Shown piece after piece: positions 50,733 through 59,267 of a stretch of DNA of 59,366 nucleotides. This stretch comes from an uncultured Clostridia bacterium (GTDB lineage: Bacteria; Bacillota; Clostridia; Saccharofermentanales; DTU023): the NCBI GenBank assembly GCA_946220865.1, contig CAMJYM010000011.1, positions 1 through 59,366 on the forward strand, read 5' to 3'. The notes below the pieces were generated by a model. That model was not told the DNA's origin, searched no databases, and worked only from the letters and a program-made list of their open reading frames with translations. Position 1 is the first letter of the stretch. Every line of letters starts with the position of its first letter. The translations under genes were made by a program, and so were the position numbers.

Positions 50733-52961
50733 TTATTTCATTAAATCACGGAAGTAGGCTTCATCTTCCATGGCCATGCGTTTCTTGCGGCGTTTACGGC
50801 GGAAACTGCTGATGCTCATGATAAGCAGAATGAGGAGGCAGACGCCCAGAAGAATCCACGCCCAGAGGGGCATCAGGCTGAGGAGCCCCGAAGCCGGGCC
50901 ATTCATTTCACCCGCCATAGAAGGATCCAGAGGATTGCCCTTTTCGTCCGTGGGTATAGCTCCCATACCGTCCATGCCGCTCATCCCTGGCGGCATATCC
51001 ATAGGATTGTCCTCCATGACCGTCAAAGGAAATTCGATCTCCTTTTCCGTAGGGGCTCCATTTTCATCTTCGAAGCGCAATTTCAGCTTGCGTGGCTGAT
51101 CGGGCGAAAAACTCTCCTCGGCTTTGATCATCATGTCGAGGGTTTTGCTCTCGCCGGAATTCACGTTGCCCAGGTAGGCCTCGGCTCCGGAAATCCCTTG
51201 TCCCTCAGGAACCAGAACACTGAGGTTATAAAGGGTGGTTTTGCCTTTGTTAAAAATGAGGCAGCTGAGGTTCGCTTCCTGTCCGACACTGACTTGTTCG
51301 GGCATAATCTCGATCTTGCCATGATCCACTCGCGCTTCCTGGTGCAAAGGAATGGAGATGGCTTCACGGGCCTGTATCGGCGTAGCCTTCAGATCTTCAT
51401 ACTCCATGTCCAGCTTGAGATTGTAATTGCGCTGCGGGACCTGGGAGGAACTGACCATATCAACTTCAAGATCGTAGTCGCCTTCGGCCTCAATATACGG
51501 GATGAAGAGCGAGGCCGCTCCGTTCTCGGTAAGGAAGGGTACACTGCCATTTTCCCCCACCTGATCCGAACTGAGGGTCACCTGAATGTTCTGAATGGCC
51601 GTCAGGCTTGAGGTGTTATGGAGATGTACCGTGAGGTGAAATTTTTCGCCCCCTTTGACTTTTGCCGGATTGGTTTCATAGCCCTGGCAGAGCAGGCGCG
51701 GTTTTGAAGTCGGGCCACTGTCTTTGTCTCTGCCTTCGCTGTCGCTCGCAGGATCTCCCGCGATATCCACAAAGATGGAAAAATCTTCGTCTTTGATTTC
51801 CTGATTGCCGTATTTATATTTGACGCGGAATTTGAGTTCTTTATAACCCGACTTAATTTTGCTGCGCACGGTGACCTGACCGAAGTCGCAGAGCACCAGA
51901 GTTCCCGTCCCCTGGTCGCCCATCTGGGCTCCGGGCGGCAGCGGGAAAAGCGTGCGGCCCACCGCCATGGAATAGTCTGTGCGTTCGATCTCAAAAGGCC
52001 AGGCCTCGGCATCACCTGCCACCACCGGCGTCACCGAAATGATATCCGCCGGGTCGAAACCGCGGTTGACGAGGCCAAACTGCAGGTTCATCGCCTGTCC
52101 ATACTGGCCGGACTGTGTGGGCAGCTGTGCAGGAGCGAGCAGAACCCTCTGATCCTTTTTGTTGGCCGGATCCCCTATGACGCGGAGAGGGAAGCTGAGT
52201 TTTTGCTCGTAGATGCGGGAATCTGCAGGATCATCAACTTTGAACCGTATGGTAAAGGTTAAGTCATAGTAGCCGTCGGCGACGTTTGGCTTCACAAAAA
52301 GAGGTGGGAAAACGACGGAGGTCACTTTTGAACTGGTGATCCAGGCATTGGAGCCCGGATAGCCGAGGATTCTGGCCTGATTGACCTCAAAGGGGAAGCT
52401 GTCGCCCGCCGAAGCTTCCAGGACAACCTCAGTGATCGTCAGATTATTTTTTTCAGAAATGTTCTCAACTTCAAAATCTAAAAGGGCAAAGCCATTGCAA
52501 TAAACCGCCGCCATCTGCGGGCTGGGCTGCATCTGGAAGGGATATTCCGAGCTGGGCGTGAAAGCGAAGGGATTAGCAGGAGGGTCAGTCTGCTGAACAG
52601 GTTGGGGCAACTGAATAGGCGTAAGATTCTGGCCATTGGCAGCAGGCAGGCGTTTGCCGCTGTTCCCCCTGGCTGAAGACGCAGCGGAATTTCTGCCTGA
52701 AATTCCCGCCGAGAGTTCTGCTGAAGTCCTGGCAGAACTCCCCACTGAGGGTTCAAGCAGAGCCCTGTCCGGGACTCCAGCTAAGTTCCTGGGACTTATC
52801 GCCTGAACATCATTCAGCGGGAAAAGGGTCAGCAGGAACACGAACAGCAAGAGAAAAGCCAGGCTTCGATATTTCAGCCTTCGATCCGCTTTTTTACTTG
52901 CAGCCGTTTGACTGCGATTCTCACTGGCATCCATTCGTCTGTTCTGCTCTGGCTTATTCAT
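50733..52961 (-). CDS. Secreted, membrane-anchored COG1361-like multi-Ig protein
   Basis: 742 residues. A basic N-terminus and signal helix (SLAFLLLFVFLLTLFPL ... VQA) are followed by a Ser/Ala/Arg-rich linker and several beta-sandwich repeats of the NEW3/COG1361 kind (phrases such as VTVRSKIKSGYKELKFRVKY and LYNLSVLVPEGQGISGAEAY). A C-terminal helix (LWAWILLGVCLLILLIMSI) with a basic cytoplasmic end closes it. The ATG at 52961 has GGAG 9 bp upstream; the ATG at 52976 lacks an SD. It lies between the ATPase and the permease, the place taken by periplasmic adaptors in diderm MacAB systems. It may be a Gram-positive extracellular adaptor; this is inference. Confidence 0.75.
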   Translation of the reverse strand: MNKPEQNRRMDASENRSQTAASKKADRRLKYRSLAFLLLFVFLLTLFPLNDVQAISPRNLAGVPDRALLEPSVGSSARTSAELSAGISGRNSAASSARGNSGKRLPAANGQNLTPIQLPQPVQQTDPPANPFAFTPSSEYPFQMQPSPQMAAVYCNGFALLDFEVENISEKNNLTITEVVLEASAGDSFPFEVNQARILGYPGSNAWITSSKVTSVVFPPLFVKPNVADGYYDLTFTIRFKVDDPADSRIYEQKLSFPLRVIGDPANKKDQRVLLAPAQLPTQSGQYGQAMNLQFGLVNRGFDPADIISVTPVVAGDAEAWPFEIERTDYSMAVGRTLFPLPPGAQMGDQGTGTLVLCDFGQVTVRSKIKSGYKELKFRVKYKYGNQEIKDEDFSIFVDIAGDPASDSEGRDKDSGPTSKPRLLCQGYETNPAKVKGGEKFHLTVHLHNTSSLTAIQNIQVTLSSDQVGENGSVPFLTENGAASLFIPYIEAEGDYDLEVDMVSSSQVPQRNYNLKLDMEYEDLKATPIQAREAISIPLHQEARVDHGKIEIMPEQVSVGQEANLSCLIFNKGKTTLYNLSVLVPEGQGISGAEAYLGNVNSGESKTLDMMIKAEESFSPDQPRKLKLRFEDENGAPTEKEIEFPLTVMEDNPMDMPPGMSGMDGMGAIPTDEKGNPLDPSMAGEMNGPASGLLSLMPLWAWILLGVCLLILLIMSISSFRRKRRKKRMAMEDEAYFRDLMK

Positions 52962-53131
52962 TCGATGTATCTCCATCTTATGTTTTACTGAGCCACAAGG
53001 CAGGGCGCCGTTGTTTCTCAGCGCCCGCCCAGGCCTCTCTTCCTGAGGTTTAGTTTACCTCTTCTCACTCTGCCTGAAGACATTCTGTTGCATCCGTATG
53101 AACGCTATGATGCTTCTGGCTGATGATGTTT

Positions 53132-54040
53132 TTATGCTTCCGGCTGAGGATTTTCTGCCTTTTCCAGCTGAAGCTTGTCTGCAGGTTCGGCCTCAGCACC
53201 ATCGGACTTCTCTTCCTCCCGGTAGCAGAGGCTGCCACGCTCCACAGAAATAAGGCGGCCATCCTGAATACGGAAAATGCGATCCCCATACTGTGCGAGA
53301 TGGTCATCGTGTGTGACCATAATCAGCGTCTGCTGGTGTTTTTTACTGATTTTCTGGATGAGATCCATGATCTCGCGTGAGGTGTGCGAATCGAGATTGC
53401 CTGTGGGTTCATCCGCAAAAATAATCCGCGGATTTACCACCAGGGCTCGGGCAATGCCCACACGCTGCTGCTGGCCGCCGGACATCTCGTAGGGCCGGTG
53501 ATAAATCTGCTTATCCAGGCCCATCATGTGCAGAAGAAGCAGGGCTTTTTTCGTGCGGACGGCTTTGGCTTCACCGCGGAAAACCAGGGGCAGAGCCACA
53601 TTTTCCAGCGCGTTCATGCTTGGGATCAGATTGAAGGACTGAAAGATAAAGCCGACATGGTCGCGGCGAAAGGCAACCAGCTCATCTTCGCTGAGTCCCA
53701 CAATATTATGGCCCTGAATGCGTATGGCGCCCAGGCTGGGAGGCTCGAGCCCCGCCAACATGTTGAGCAACGTCGATTTGCCTGAACCGGAGGCGCCGAC
53801 AATCGAACAGAACTCCCCGCGGCGAATATCAAAACTCACCCCATCCAGAGCGCGAACCCTTTCCTCGCCGAGGCGAAAAATCTTAAAGAGGTTGCGCACA
53901 GAGATGACCAGATCTTCCGCCGGGGCATCGGTGACGAGGGCAGAAAGCTGCTGAGCTTTCGCCTGCTCCTCAGCCTGCCCCTTAGCCGGCTGCAGCTCTT
54001 CATTCTGCTTTTGCTTTTCAACTATCTTCTTCAAAGGCAA
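53132..54040 (-). CDS. ABC transporter ATPase, MacB/LolD type
   Basis: 302 residues. After a roughly 45-residue Gln/Glu/Ala/Lys-rich tail at the N-terminus comes a standard ATPase: Walker A GASGSGKST, Q-loop FIFQSFNLIPSM, signature MSGGQQQR, Walker B IIFADEPTGNLDS and the H-loop VTHDDHLAQYG. These match the MacB/LolD/FtsE group that pairs with FtsX-type permeases. The start is a TTG with AAGGAT 6 bp upstream. The acidic C-terminal end (EPADKLQLEKAENPQPEA) is unusual. It probably shares a transcript with the C1 peptidase (35-bp gap) and powers the permease at 49300-50721. Confidence 0.88.
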   Translation of the reverse strand: MPLKKIVEKQKQNEELQPAKGQAEEQAKAQQLSALVTDAPAEDLVISVRNLFKIFRLGEERVRALDGVSFDIRRGEFCSIVGASGSGKSTLLNMLAGLEPPSLGAIRIQGHNIVGLSEDELVAFRRDHVGFIFQSFNLIPSMNALENVALPLVFRGEAKAVRTKKALLLLHMMGLDKQIYHRPYEMSGGQQQRVGIARALVVNPRIIFADEPTGNLDSHTSREIMDLIQKISKKHQQTLIMVTHDDHLAQYGDRIFRIQDGRLISVERGSLCYREEEKSDGAEAEPADKLQLEKAENPQPEA

Positions 54041-54075
54041 AGCTTATCCTTAAACCACATATGTTCCCTTTTGAA

Positions 54076-55413
54076 TCAGGCCATCTTATCCCAGGGCTCC
54101 AGGTAGAGCGGCTCTTCGCTCAGACCTTTATGCCACTTTTTCGGCAGATATTTCTTGTCGATGATGGCTTCGAAGGCATAGTTGAGGAACCAGTCGTGGC
54201 TCATGGAGAAGGTCCCTTTTTTGCCATTTTCTTCGCCCCAGGAATTTTCCACACGCCAGGTCAGCGGCCGCCCCTTTTCGTCGAGATCAACGCCCGTGAT
54301 ATTCATGGCGTGGCTGATGCTGGAATAGCCGCAGAGGAAGCGCTCTTCCTTGTCAAATTCGCCGGTGTCCGGGAGAATCGTGTTGTAAGCAAAAAGCTCA
54401 TTGTCGAGGATGCCTTTTTTCCTATCGATATCTTTGCCGACATCGCAGGCAAACCAAACCGGTACCCCATCCTTCACTGAAGCCAGCACGCAGTCCGCAT
54501 AGACCTCCAGCGGGATATTATAGCCGCCCGCCGGTGTGCTCTCGTTAACGTTGCGGATATTTTTAATCTTGATGTAGCGGCCGACAGGCTTATTTTTGCG
54601 CGGATCGCAGCAGATGACAATGCGTTTTTCCAGTTCTTCACGGCCCACCACTTTTTCAAAAAATTCCAGCGGCGTGGTCTTCTCCATGCGGTGAAAATTC
54701 TTATCCTTGTCACGGTAGCTGAAACTGAACTCTTTAACCGGGTGCCCCAGGGCTTTCACCGCAATGTTATAGACATCCGCCAGAGCCTGGTCTTTGATCT
54801 TGCGCAGCTCAGCGTCAGATTTGCCTGCCGCTTTGGCCGCGCGGATTTTCATGGCCGTGTGGCGCAGACGCAGATCCATCTGCTTGGTCATCATGTAGGA
54901 ATCTTCGGACTGGAAAGTCTCAGGGCCTTCGCTCTTGGGCACCAGACCATATTTCAGGCAAAGCGGGACAAAATACTCCCAGAAGCCGCCATCGTAAACG
55001 GTCGCATCCATAATGAGCTGAACTTCACGGTCGAGCAGATCACGGTCAGCCGTGCGAATGATCTCTTCGAGATAGGTATTCGCTTTTTCCAGCTTATCGT
55101 AGAAATAGAGATGAGTCTCAGAAAACTCAAAGGTTTCCACATTGAGTTTTTCCATCACAATCTGGCGCAGCGTATTCAGCGAAGCAAAATACCAGCAGCG
55201 GCCCGATTTCTTCTGATTGGTGCTCTCTCCCTGTTTTGTCTCATGCGAGAAAACAAAGGTGTGGCGTTTCAGCACCTCGTGATTCTGCGCCGCCTGGTCG
55301 ATGCCGACCGTCGCAACCGCCTTTTCCACCGCAGCATTCAGCGGATCTTTATGATATTGCTTCTCGAAGCGTTCAAGTTGTTTAAGCGAGATATTCGAAG
55401 TGATTTCAGCCAT
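54076..55413 (-). CDS. pepC: C1-family aminopeptidase (bleomycin hydrolase/PepC type)
   Basis: 445-residue papain-fold cysteine peptidase of peptidase family C1B. The oxyanion Gln67 and catalytic Cys73 lie in QKKSGRCWYFASLN; the base is His368 in SHAMNI and the Asn390 is in ENSWG. The C-terminal end that reaches into the active site in hexameric members is present (WDKMA). It cuts single residues from peptide N-termini in the cytosol. AAGGAG precedes the ATG. It is the first gene of the transcript leading into the ABC export genes; whether the two functions are linked is unknown. Confidence 0.92.
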   Translation of the reverse strand: MAEITSNISLKQLERFEKQYHKDPLNAAVEKAVATVGIDQAAQNHEVLKRHTFVFSHETKQGESTNQKKSGRCWYFASLNTLRQIVMEKLNVETFEFSETHLYFYDKLEKANTYLEEIIRTADRDLLDREVQLIMDATVYDGGFWEYFVPLCLKYGLVPKSEGPETFQSEDSYMMTKQMDLRLRHTAMKIRAAKAAGKSDAELRKIKDQALADVYNIAVKALGHPVKEFSFSYRDKDKNFHRMEKTTPLEFFEKVVGREELEKRIVICCDPRKNKPVGRYIKIKNIRNVNESTPAGGYNIPLEVYADCVLASVKDGVPVWFACDVGKDIDRKKGILDNELFAYNTILPDTGEFDKEERFLCGYSSISHAMNITGVDLDEKGRPLTWRVENSWGEENGKKGTFSMSHDWFLNYAFEAIIDKKYLPKKWHKGLSEEPLYLEPWDKMA

Positions 55414-55513
55414 GGGAATCTCCTTTTTATAGAAACTCCCCTTATTATGCTTGGATGCGCTTCAGAGTTCAAGGCAGTTGAGGCCCATCTTATGGGCGAT
55501 CAATGAAAGAGCA

Positions 55514-55541
55514 TTGACATATCAAAATATTTTGATATGAT
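55514..55541 (+). promoter_or_regulatory. Promoter with palindromic operator of the ArsR-type gene
   Basis: TTGACA (55514-55519), 16 bp, TATGAT (55536-55541). A perfect 20-bp palindrome (55519-55538, arms ATATCAAAAT) fills the spacer, the usual ArsR/SmtB operator position. RNA should start within a base or two of the ATG at 55550. Confidence 0.8.
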
Positions 55542-55549
55542 AATGAGCA

Positions 55550-55960
55550 ATGAAAAAATGGCTGATCACGGAAAAAGAAAAAGGTGTTGCAGAGCTTAAG
55601 CAGGGTTCAGGAGGTTCTCCAGCTGGGAGCCCTGCGCTGGCTGTGGCTGCCGCACGCTTTAAGGCCCTTAGCGATCCGACCCGTCTGCGCATTCTTGAGC
55701 TTTTGCGCCGTGGCGAAAACTGCGCCTGTATTTTGTTGGAAGATCTGCCCAGCACGCAGTCCGGACTTTCTTATCACATGAAAATTTTAAGTGAGGCCGG
55801 ACTAGTCAGGTCACGCCAGGAGGGCAAATGGATTTATTACGGTCTGCGGCCAGAAGGTTTTGCCGCCGCCGAACAGTTTTTGCACGAGCTAGGCACGCTT
55901 ATGCCGGAAAATCCAGAAATAAAGTCCCGGCAGACCAGGCTCTGCTGCTCAAAAACATAA
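55550..55960 (+). CDS. ArsR/SmtB-family repressor
   Basis: 136 residues. A winged helix-turn-helix with the family core LSDPTRLRILELLRRGENCACILLEDL, recognition helix STQSGLSYHMKILSEAGLV and wing RQEGKWIYYGL. The Cys pair in ENCACI at alpha-3, plus the terminal RLCCSK cysteines, would suit binding of As(III), Cd(II) or a similar thiophilic ion, as in ArsR/CadC proteins. It should repress its own operon. No SD is present and the expected RNA start falls at or next to the ATG, so the mRNA is probably leaderless. The inducer is an inference. Confidence 0.88.
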   Translation: MKKWLITEKEKGVAELKQGSGGSPAGSPALAVAAARFKALSDPTRLRILELLRRGENCACILLEDLPSTQSGLSYHMKILSEAGLVRSRQEGKWIYYGLRPEGFAAAEQFLHELGTLMPENPEIKSRQTRLCCSKT

Positions 55961-55973
55961 AAAGCAGAAGGCC

Positions 55974-57212
55974 ATGATGAAGCATGAAAGAAAAATACAA
56001 CGAAGGCAAGCGAAGTTGAGCGACATAAGGATGGGGGAAACAGTGATAAACGAAACAAAAGAGAATATCCTCGAAACGGAAGCACCAAAGCAGGAAAGCC
56101 GAAAGCCCATTAAACTCTACGTCCTCACCGGCTTTCTCGGAGCCGGCAAGACCACGCTGCTCCTGCACCTCCTTGAACATTTTGCTGATAAAAAGATTGG
56201 CGTGATTCAAAATGAATTTGGCCGTCTGGGTGTGGACGGTCCCCGTCTCAGACAGGATGGCATAGAAATGGTCGAGATCAACCGCGGCTCCATCTTCTGT
56301 TCCTGCCTGAAGCTCTCCTTCGTCCAGGCTTTGGCCGAGCTTGGGAAACGCGATCTGGATTTTCTTTTCGTGGAAAGTTCCGGCCTCTCCGACCCTTCAA
56401 ACATTCTTGAAATCCTCAGCGCAGTGGCGGAGCTCGGCGTAAACAGCCTTAAATTCTGCGGCGTGATCTGCCTGATCGACGCGGTCAATTTCTTTCGCCA
56501 ATGTTCAGAAGAAACCAGGATTGTGGGAACGGTGCTTCCGGGGAATCAAACGCCAGGCCGTAGTATTCCTGGCGAGAACGGAAAACACGACAGAGAAGAA
56601 ATTTCTGCGACCAGCTTTAAAGCGGGTAAGCACCCTCCTTATAAAGACGAAGAAGACGAAGAAGATCGTCGTAAGAACGCCAGTGAAAACACGTGTACCG
56701 TCACCCGCCAACTGGCCCATTGTCAGCTCGCTCTGATCAATAAAGTTGATCTGGTTGATGATGTTCAGCTCAAAAAGGTAGAGGAAGCTGTCCGCCTTAT
56801 CAATCCTCACTGCCTTATCGCAAGGAGCGAGCGAGGTCACTTTGACCTTGAACTGCTGAATCAGGATCTGCTGAGCAGAAGCTGGACTGCAACAAGCGAG
56901 GCATCCCTGAACACCAACGAAAATAAACCAAAAACCTTCTCGCTTTCCTGCGGAGCTGTTCTGCCCAGTGCAAGCTTTATGGCCTTTTTAAAGGCCTGTC
57001 AGGCCGATGCCTTTCGTATCAAGGGAACGGTCCTTTTAGATGTCGGCTGGCGTCAGGTCGACACGGTGGAGAGGCTCATCGAATTAAAAGAAACGGGTGC
57101 TCAAAACGAATCCACGCTGGTTTTTCTCTCCAAGATCGGACCAGAACTTATCCGCACGGTCGACCGTGCGTGGAAGGCCCAAGGCCTGCCGCCGATGAAG
57201 CTGAAAAACTAG
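55974..57212 (+). CDS. CobW/G3E-family P-loop GTPase
   Basis: 412 residues if started at 55974 (AGAAGG nearby; 55977 or 56031 are alternatives). G3E motifs are GFLGAGKTT (53-61), ESSGLSDP and NKVDL. The usual CxCC metal motif of metallochaperones appears here as FCSCLK, with two Cys only. Between the ESSGLSDP and NKVDL motifs is an unusual charged insert (HDREEISATSF ... YKDEEDEEDRRKNASE). A CobW C-terminal-like domain follows. Family members load metals such as Zn, Co or Fe. Here it sits between an ArsR repressor and a permease, suggesting a metal-linked module. Confidence 0.85.
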   Translation: MMKHERKIQRRQAKLSDIRMGETVINETKENILETEAPKQESRKPIKLYVLTGFLGAGKTTLLLHLLEHFADKKIGVIQNEFGRLGVDGPRLRQDGIEMVEINRGSIFCSCLKLSFVQALAELGKRDLDFLFVESSGLSDPSNILEILSAVAELGVNSLKFCGVICLIDAVNFFRQCSEETRIVGTVLPGNQTPGRSIPGENGKHDREEISATSFKAGKHPPYKDEEDEEDRRKNASENTCTVTRQLAHCQLALINKVDLVDDVQLKKVEEAVRLINPHCLIARSERGHFDLELLNQDLLSRSWTATSEASLNTNENKPKTFSLSCGAVLPSASFMAFLKACQADAFRIKGTVLLDVGWRQVDTVERLIELKETGAQNESTLVFLSKIGPELIRTVDRAWKAQGLPPMKLKN

Positions 57213-57244
57213 ACCCGGGCCTTCACTGAAAGGTGAGCACAAAA

Positions 57245-58252
57245 ATGAGCATAGGAAGATTTATTCAAGACGAAATCCTTGGCATGAAAGGCTTACAACA
57301 GCTTATCGGGGGACTTCTCACCCGCCTGGGACTGGATATCGGCAGCCGCCTGGGCGGCAGCGTGCACTTTTTTCTCTACGATGTCATTAAGATCACCGTT
57401 CTGCTCTGCGTGCTCATTTTTATAGTTTCCTATATCCAGAGCTATTTTCCGCCCGAGCGCAGCAGACGCATCCTGGGGCATTTCCATGGCCTTGGCGCCA
57501 ATACCCTGGCCGCCTTACTCGGCACCATCACCCCGTTTTGCTCCTGCTCGTCCATTCCCCTCTTTATCGGCTTTAGCAGCGCCGGACTCCCCCTGGGCGT
57601 CACCTTTTCCTTTTTGATTTCTTCTCCTATGGTCGACCTTGGCAGCCTCATCCTGCTGACGAGTATCTTCGGAGCAAAGATCGCCCTCGCCTATGTCATT
57701 GCCGGGCTTTTCATCGCCATTCTGGGCGGCTCAATCATTGAAAGGCTCAAGCTGGAGAATGAAATCGAGGACTTTGTAAGAAATGCTGCTGGAAGCCTTG
57801 CAGCAAGTCCGGAGCTCAGCTTAAAAGATCGTCTCGTTTATGCCAAAAACCAGGTTACGGCAACTTTCAGGAAAGTCTTCCCTTATATCCTCCTGGGCGT
57901 TGGGCTGGGATCAATCATCCATAACTGGATACCAGCAAACTGGATTGAGGGTGTCCTGGGCAGTCGAAACCCCTTTGGGGTCATTCTCTCAACCTTGATC
58001 GGCGTTCCCATCTATGCCGATATTTTCGGCACAATCCCTGTTGCCGAAGCCCTGCTCAGCAAGGGCGCCCAGCTGGGCACGGTCCTTTCCCTGATGATGG
58101 CCGTGACCACGCTTTCTCTGCCCTCTCTGATCATGCTGCGCAAAGCCATCAAGCCTAGGCTCCTTTACATCTTTATCGCGATCTGCGTCAGCGGTATCAT
58201 CGCCGTTGGCTATGCTTTTAACCTGCTGCAGGATTTTTCACTGCCCGGGTGA
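57245..58252 (+). CDS. ArsP/DUF318-type permease
   Basis: 335 residues with about eight membrane helices in two related halves. The family hallmark GTITPFCSCSSIPLFIGF carries the conserved cysteines that bind trivalent organoarsenicals in ArsP. The second half has VGLGSIIHNWIPANW and IGVPIYADIFGTIP. The ATG at 57245 has AAAGGTGA 8 bp upstream; a GTG four codons earlier lies within this SD. It forms an operon with the ArsR and G3E genes (32 bp after the latter) and the thioredoxin-like gene. An export function for an arsenical or metal species is likely, substrate unproven. Confidence 0.87.
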   Translation: MSIGRFIQDEILGMKGLQQLIGGLLTRLGLDIGSRLGGSVHFFLYDVIKITVLLCVLIFIVSYIQSYFPPERSRRILGHFHGLGANTLAALLGTITPFCSCSSIPLFIGFSSAGLPLGVTFSFLISSPMVDLGSLILLTSIFGAKIALAYVIAGLFIAILGGSIIERLKLENEIEDFVRNAAGSLAASPELSLKDRLVYAKNQVTATFRKVFPYILLGVGLGSIIHNWIPANWIEGVLGSRNPFGVILSTLIGVPIYADIFGTIPVAEALLSKGAQLGTVLSLMMAVTTLSLPSLIMLRKAIKPRLLYIFIAICVSGIIAVGYAFNLLQDFSLPG

Positions 58253-58283
58253 AACTTGGGCTGACATCAGGAGGAAGGTAAAA

Positions 58284-58535
58284 ATGAACATAAAAATTAT
58301 CGGTGAAGGCTGCAAAAACTGCTGGCAGCTCAGGAAAAATCTGGATGAAGCCCTAAGCGAGCTCAAGCTTGAGGCTGAAGTCGAGTCTGTAGAAAATTTA
58401 CTCGATATTGTCCGCCTCGGCGTCATGACGACTCCCTCCCTGATGGTCAATGGCCAGCTCGTCATCAGCGGTCAGGTCGCCAGCAAAGAGCAGCTCAAAA
58501 AAATCCTCAGCAAGAGCCCAACATCGAAGCTATGA
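58284..58535 (+). CDS. Small thioredoxin-like protein (redox-active disulfide type)
   Basis: An 83-residue thioredoxin-fold protein starting MNIKIIGEGCKNCWQL, with active site GCKNC and cis-proline in VMTTPSLMVNG. It belongs to the small 'redox-active disulfide protein 2' group that often accompanies ArsP-type permeases. GGAGGAAGG precedes the ATG. It is the last gene of the ArsR module and probably keeps permease or metal-binding thiols reduced. Its final codons overlap by 6 bp the 3' end of the convergent gene. Confidence 0.88.
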   Translation: MNIKIIGEGCKNCWQLRKNLDEALSELKLEAEVESVENLLDIVRLGVMTTPSLMVNGQLVISGQVASKEQLKKILSKSPTSKL

Positions 58536-59267
58536 TTCGCAGAGCTGGACAAAATAACGGAAGAGTTTCGCCATCTCCGGACAGCTGGCGGACATCATCT
58601 CGGGGTGAAACTGCGTCCCCAGAATACGGCGTGACTTATCTTCGACAGCTTCGATGACACCGTCAGAAGTGCATCCACAGATCCTGAGACCCTCTCCTGC
58701 TTTGATAACGGCAAGGTGATGGAAACTGTTGGTCATCACAGAATCGCCCCAAAGCTCATAAAAACTGTTGCCCGGCTCAAAGGCCACGCGATGAAAAGGC
58801 ATATCTGATCTTTCTTCCTGATTGTGCTTGAGCAGGGGCTTTTCGCTGTAAGAAAGATCCTGCAAAAGCTCGCCACCCAAAAGCAGGTTAATCATCTGAA
58901 ATCCACGGCAAATCCCAAAGACGGGCAATTGCAGTTCCAGCGCTGTCTCAAAAAGAATTTTGTCAAGAAGATCGCGTTCGGGTAGGACGCTGCCACACTT
59001 TTGCTGAATATCCTGGCCATAGAAGGGAAAATACGGATCCTGTCCACCTGTAAGAATAAGGCCCTCGGACTGACTCAGCAGCTGTATCGCTGCCTCCTTG
59101 AGCTCCGGTCCATCCTGCAGTATTGGAAAAATATAAGGCAGACCTCCCGCCTCGTATACCGAGCGAATGTAGTCATCATTGGCATAAGCCCGCCGATAAC
59201 TTGGAAATAAATCGACAGGATCAAAAATCCAGCTGCCGGACACGGCAATTCGCGCTTTTTTATTCAT
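58530..59267 (-). CDS. Class I glutamine-amidotransferase-like gamma-glutamyl hydrolase
   Basis: 245-residue member of the peptidase C26 (PuuD-like) family. The nucleophile is in FGICRGFQMINLLLGGEL, the base in LGTQFHPEM with a following Glu two residues later. GLILTGGQDPYFPFYG and NSFHHLAVI are typical. It hydrolyses gamma-glutamyl bonds such as in gamma-glutamyl-GABA. The ATG at 59267 has GGAGGT about 11 bp upstream; the longer frame begins inside that SD. Convergent with the thioredoxin-like gene, sharing 6 bp. The 99 bp to the window end show no gene. Confidence 0.88.
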   Translation of the reverse strand: MNKKARIAVSGSWIFDPVDLFPSYRRAYANDDYIRSVYEAGGLPYIFPILQDGPELKEAAIQLLSQSEGLILTGGQDPYFPFYGQDIQQKCGSVLPERDLLDKILFETALELQLPVFGICRGFQMINLLLGGELLQDLSYSEKPLLKHNQEERSDMPFHRVAFEPGNSFYELWGDSVMTNSFHHLAVIKAGEGLRICGCTSDGVIEAVEDKSRRILGTQFHPEMMSASCPEMAKLFRYFVQLCES

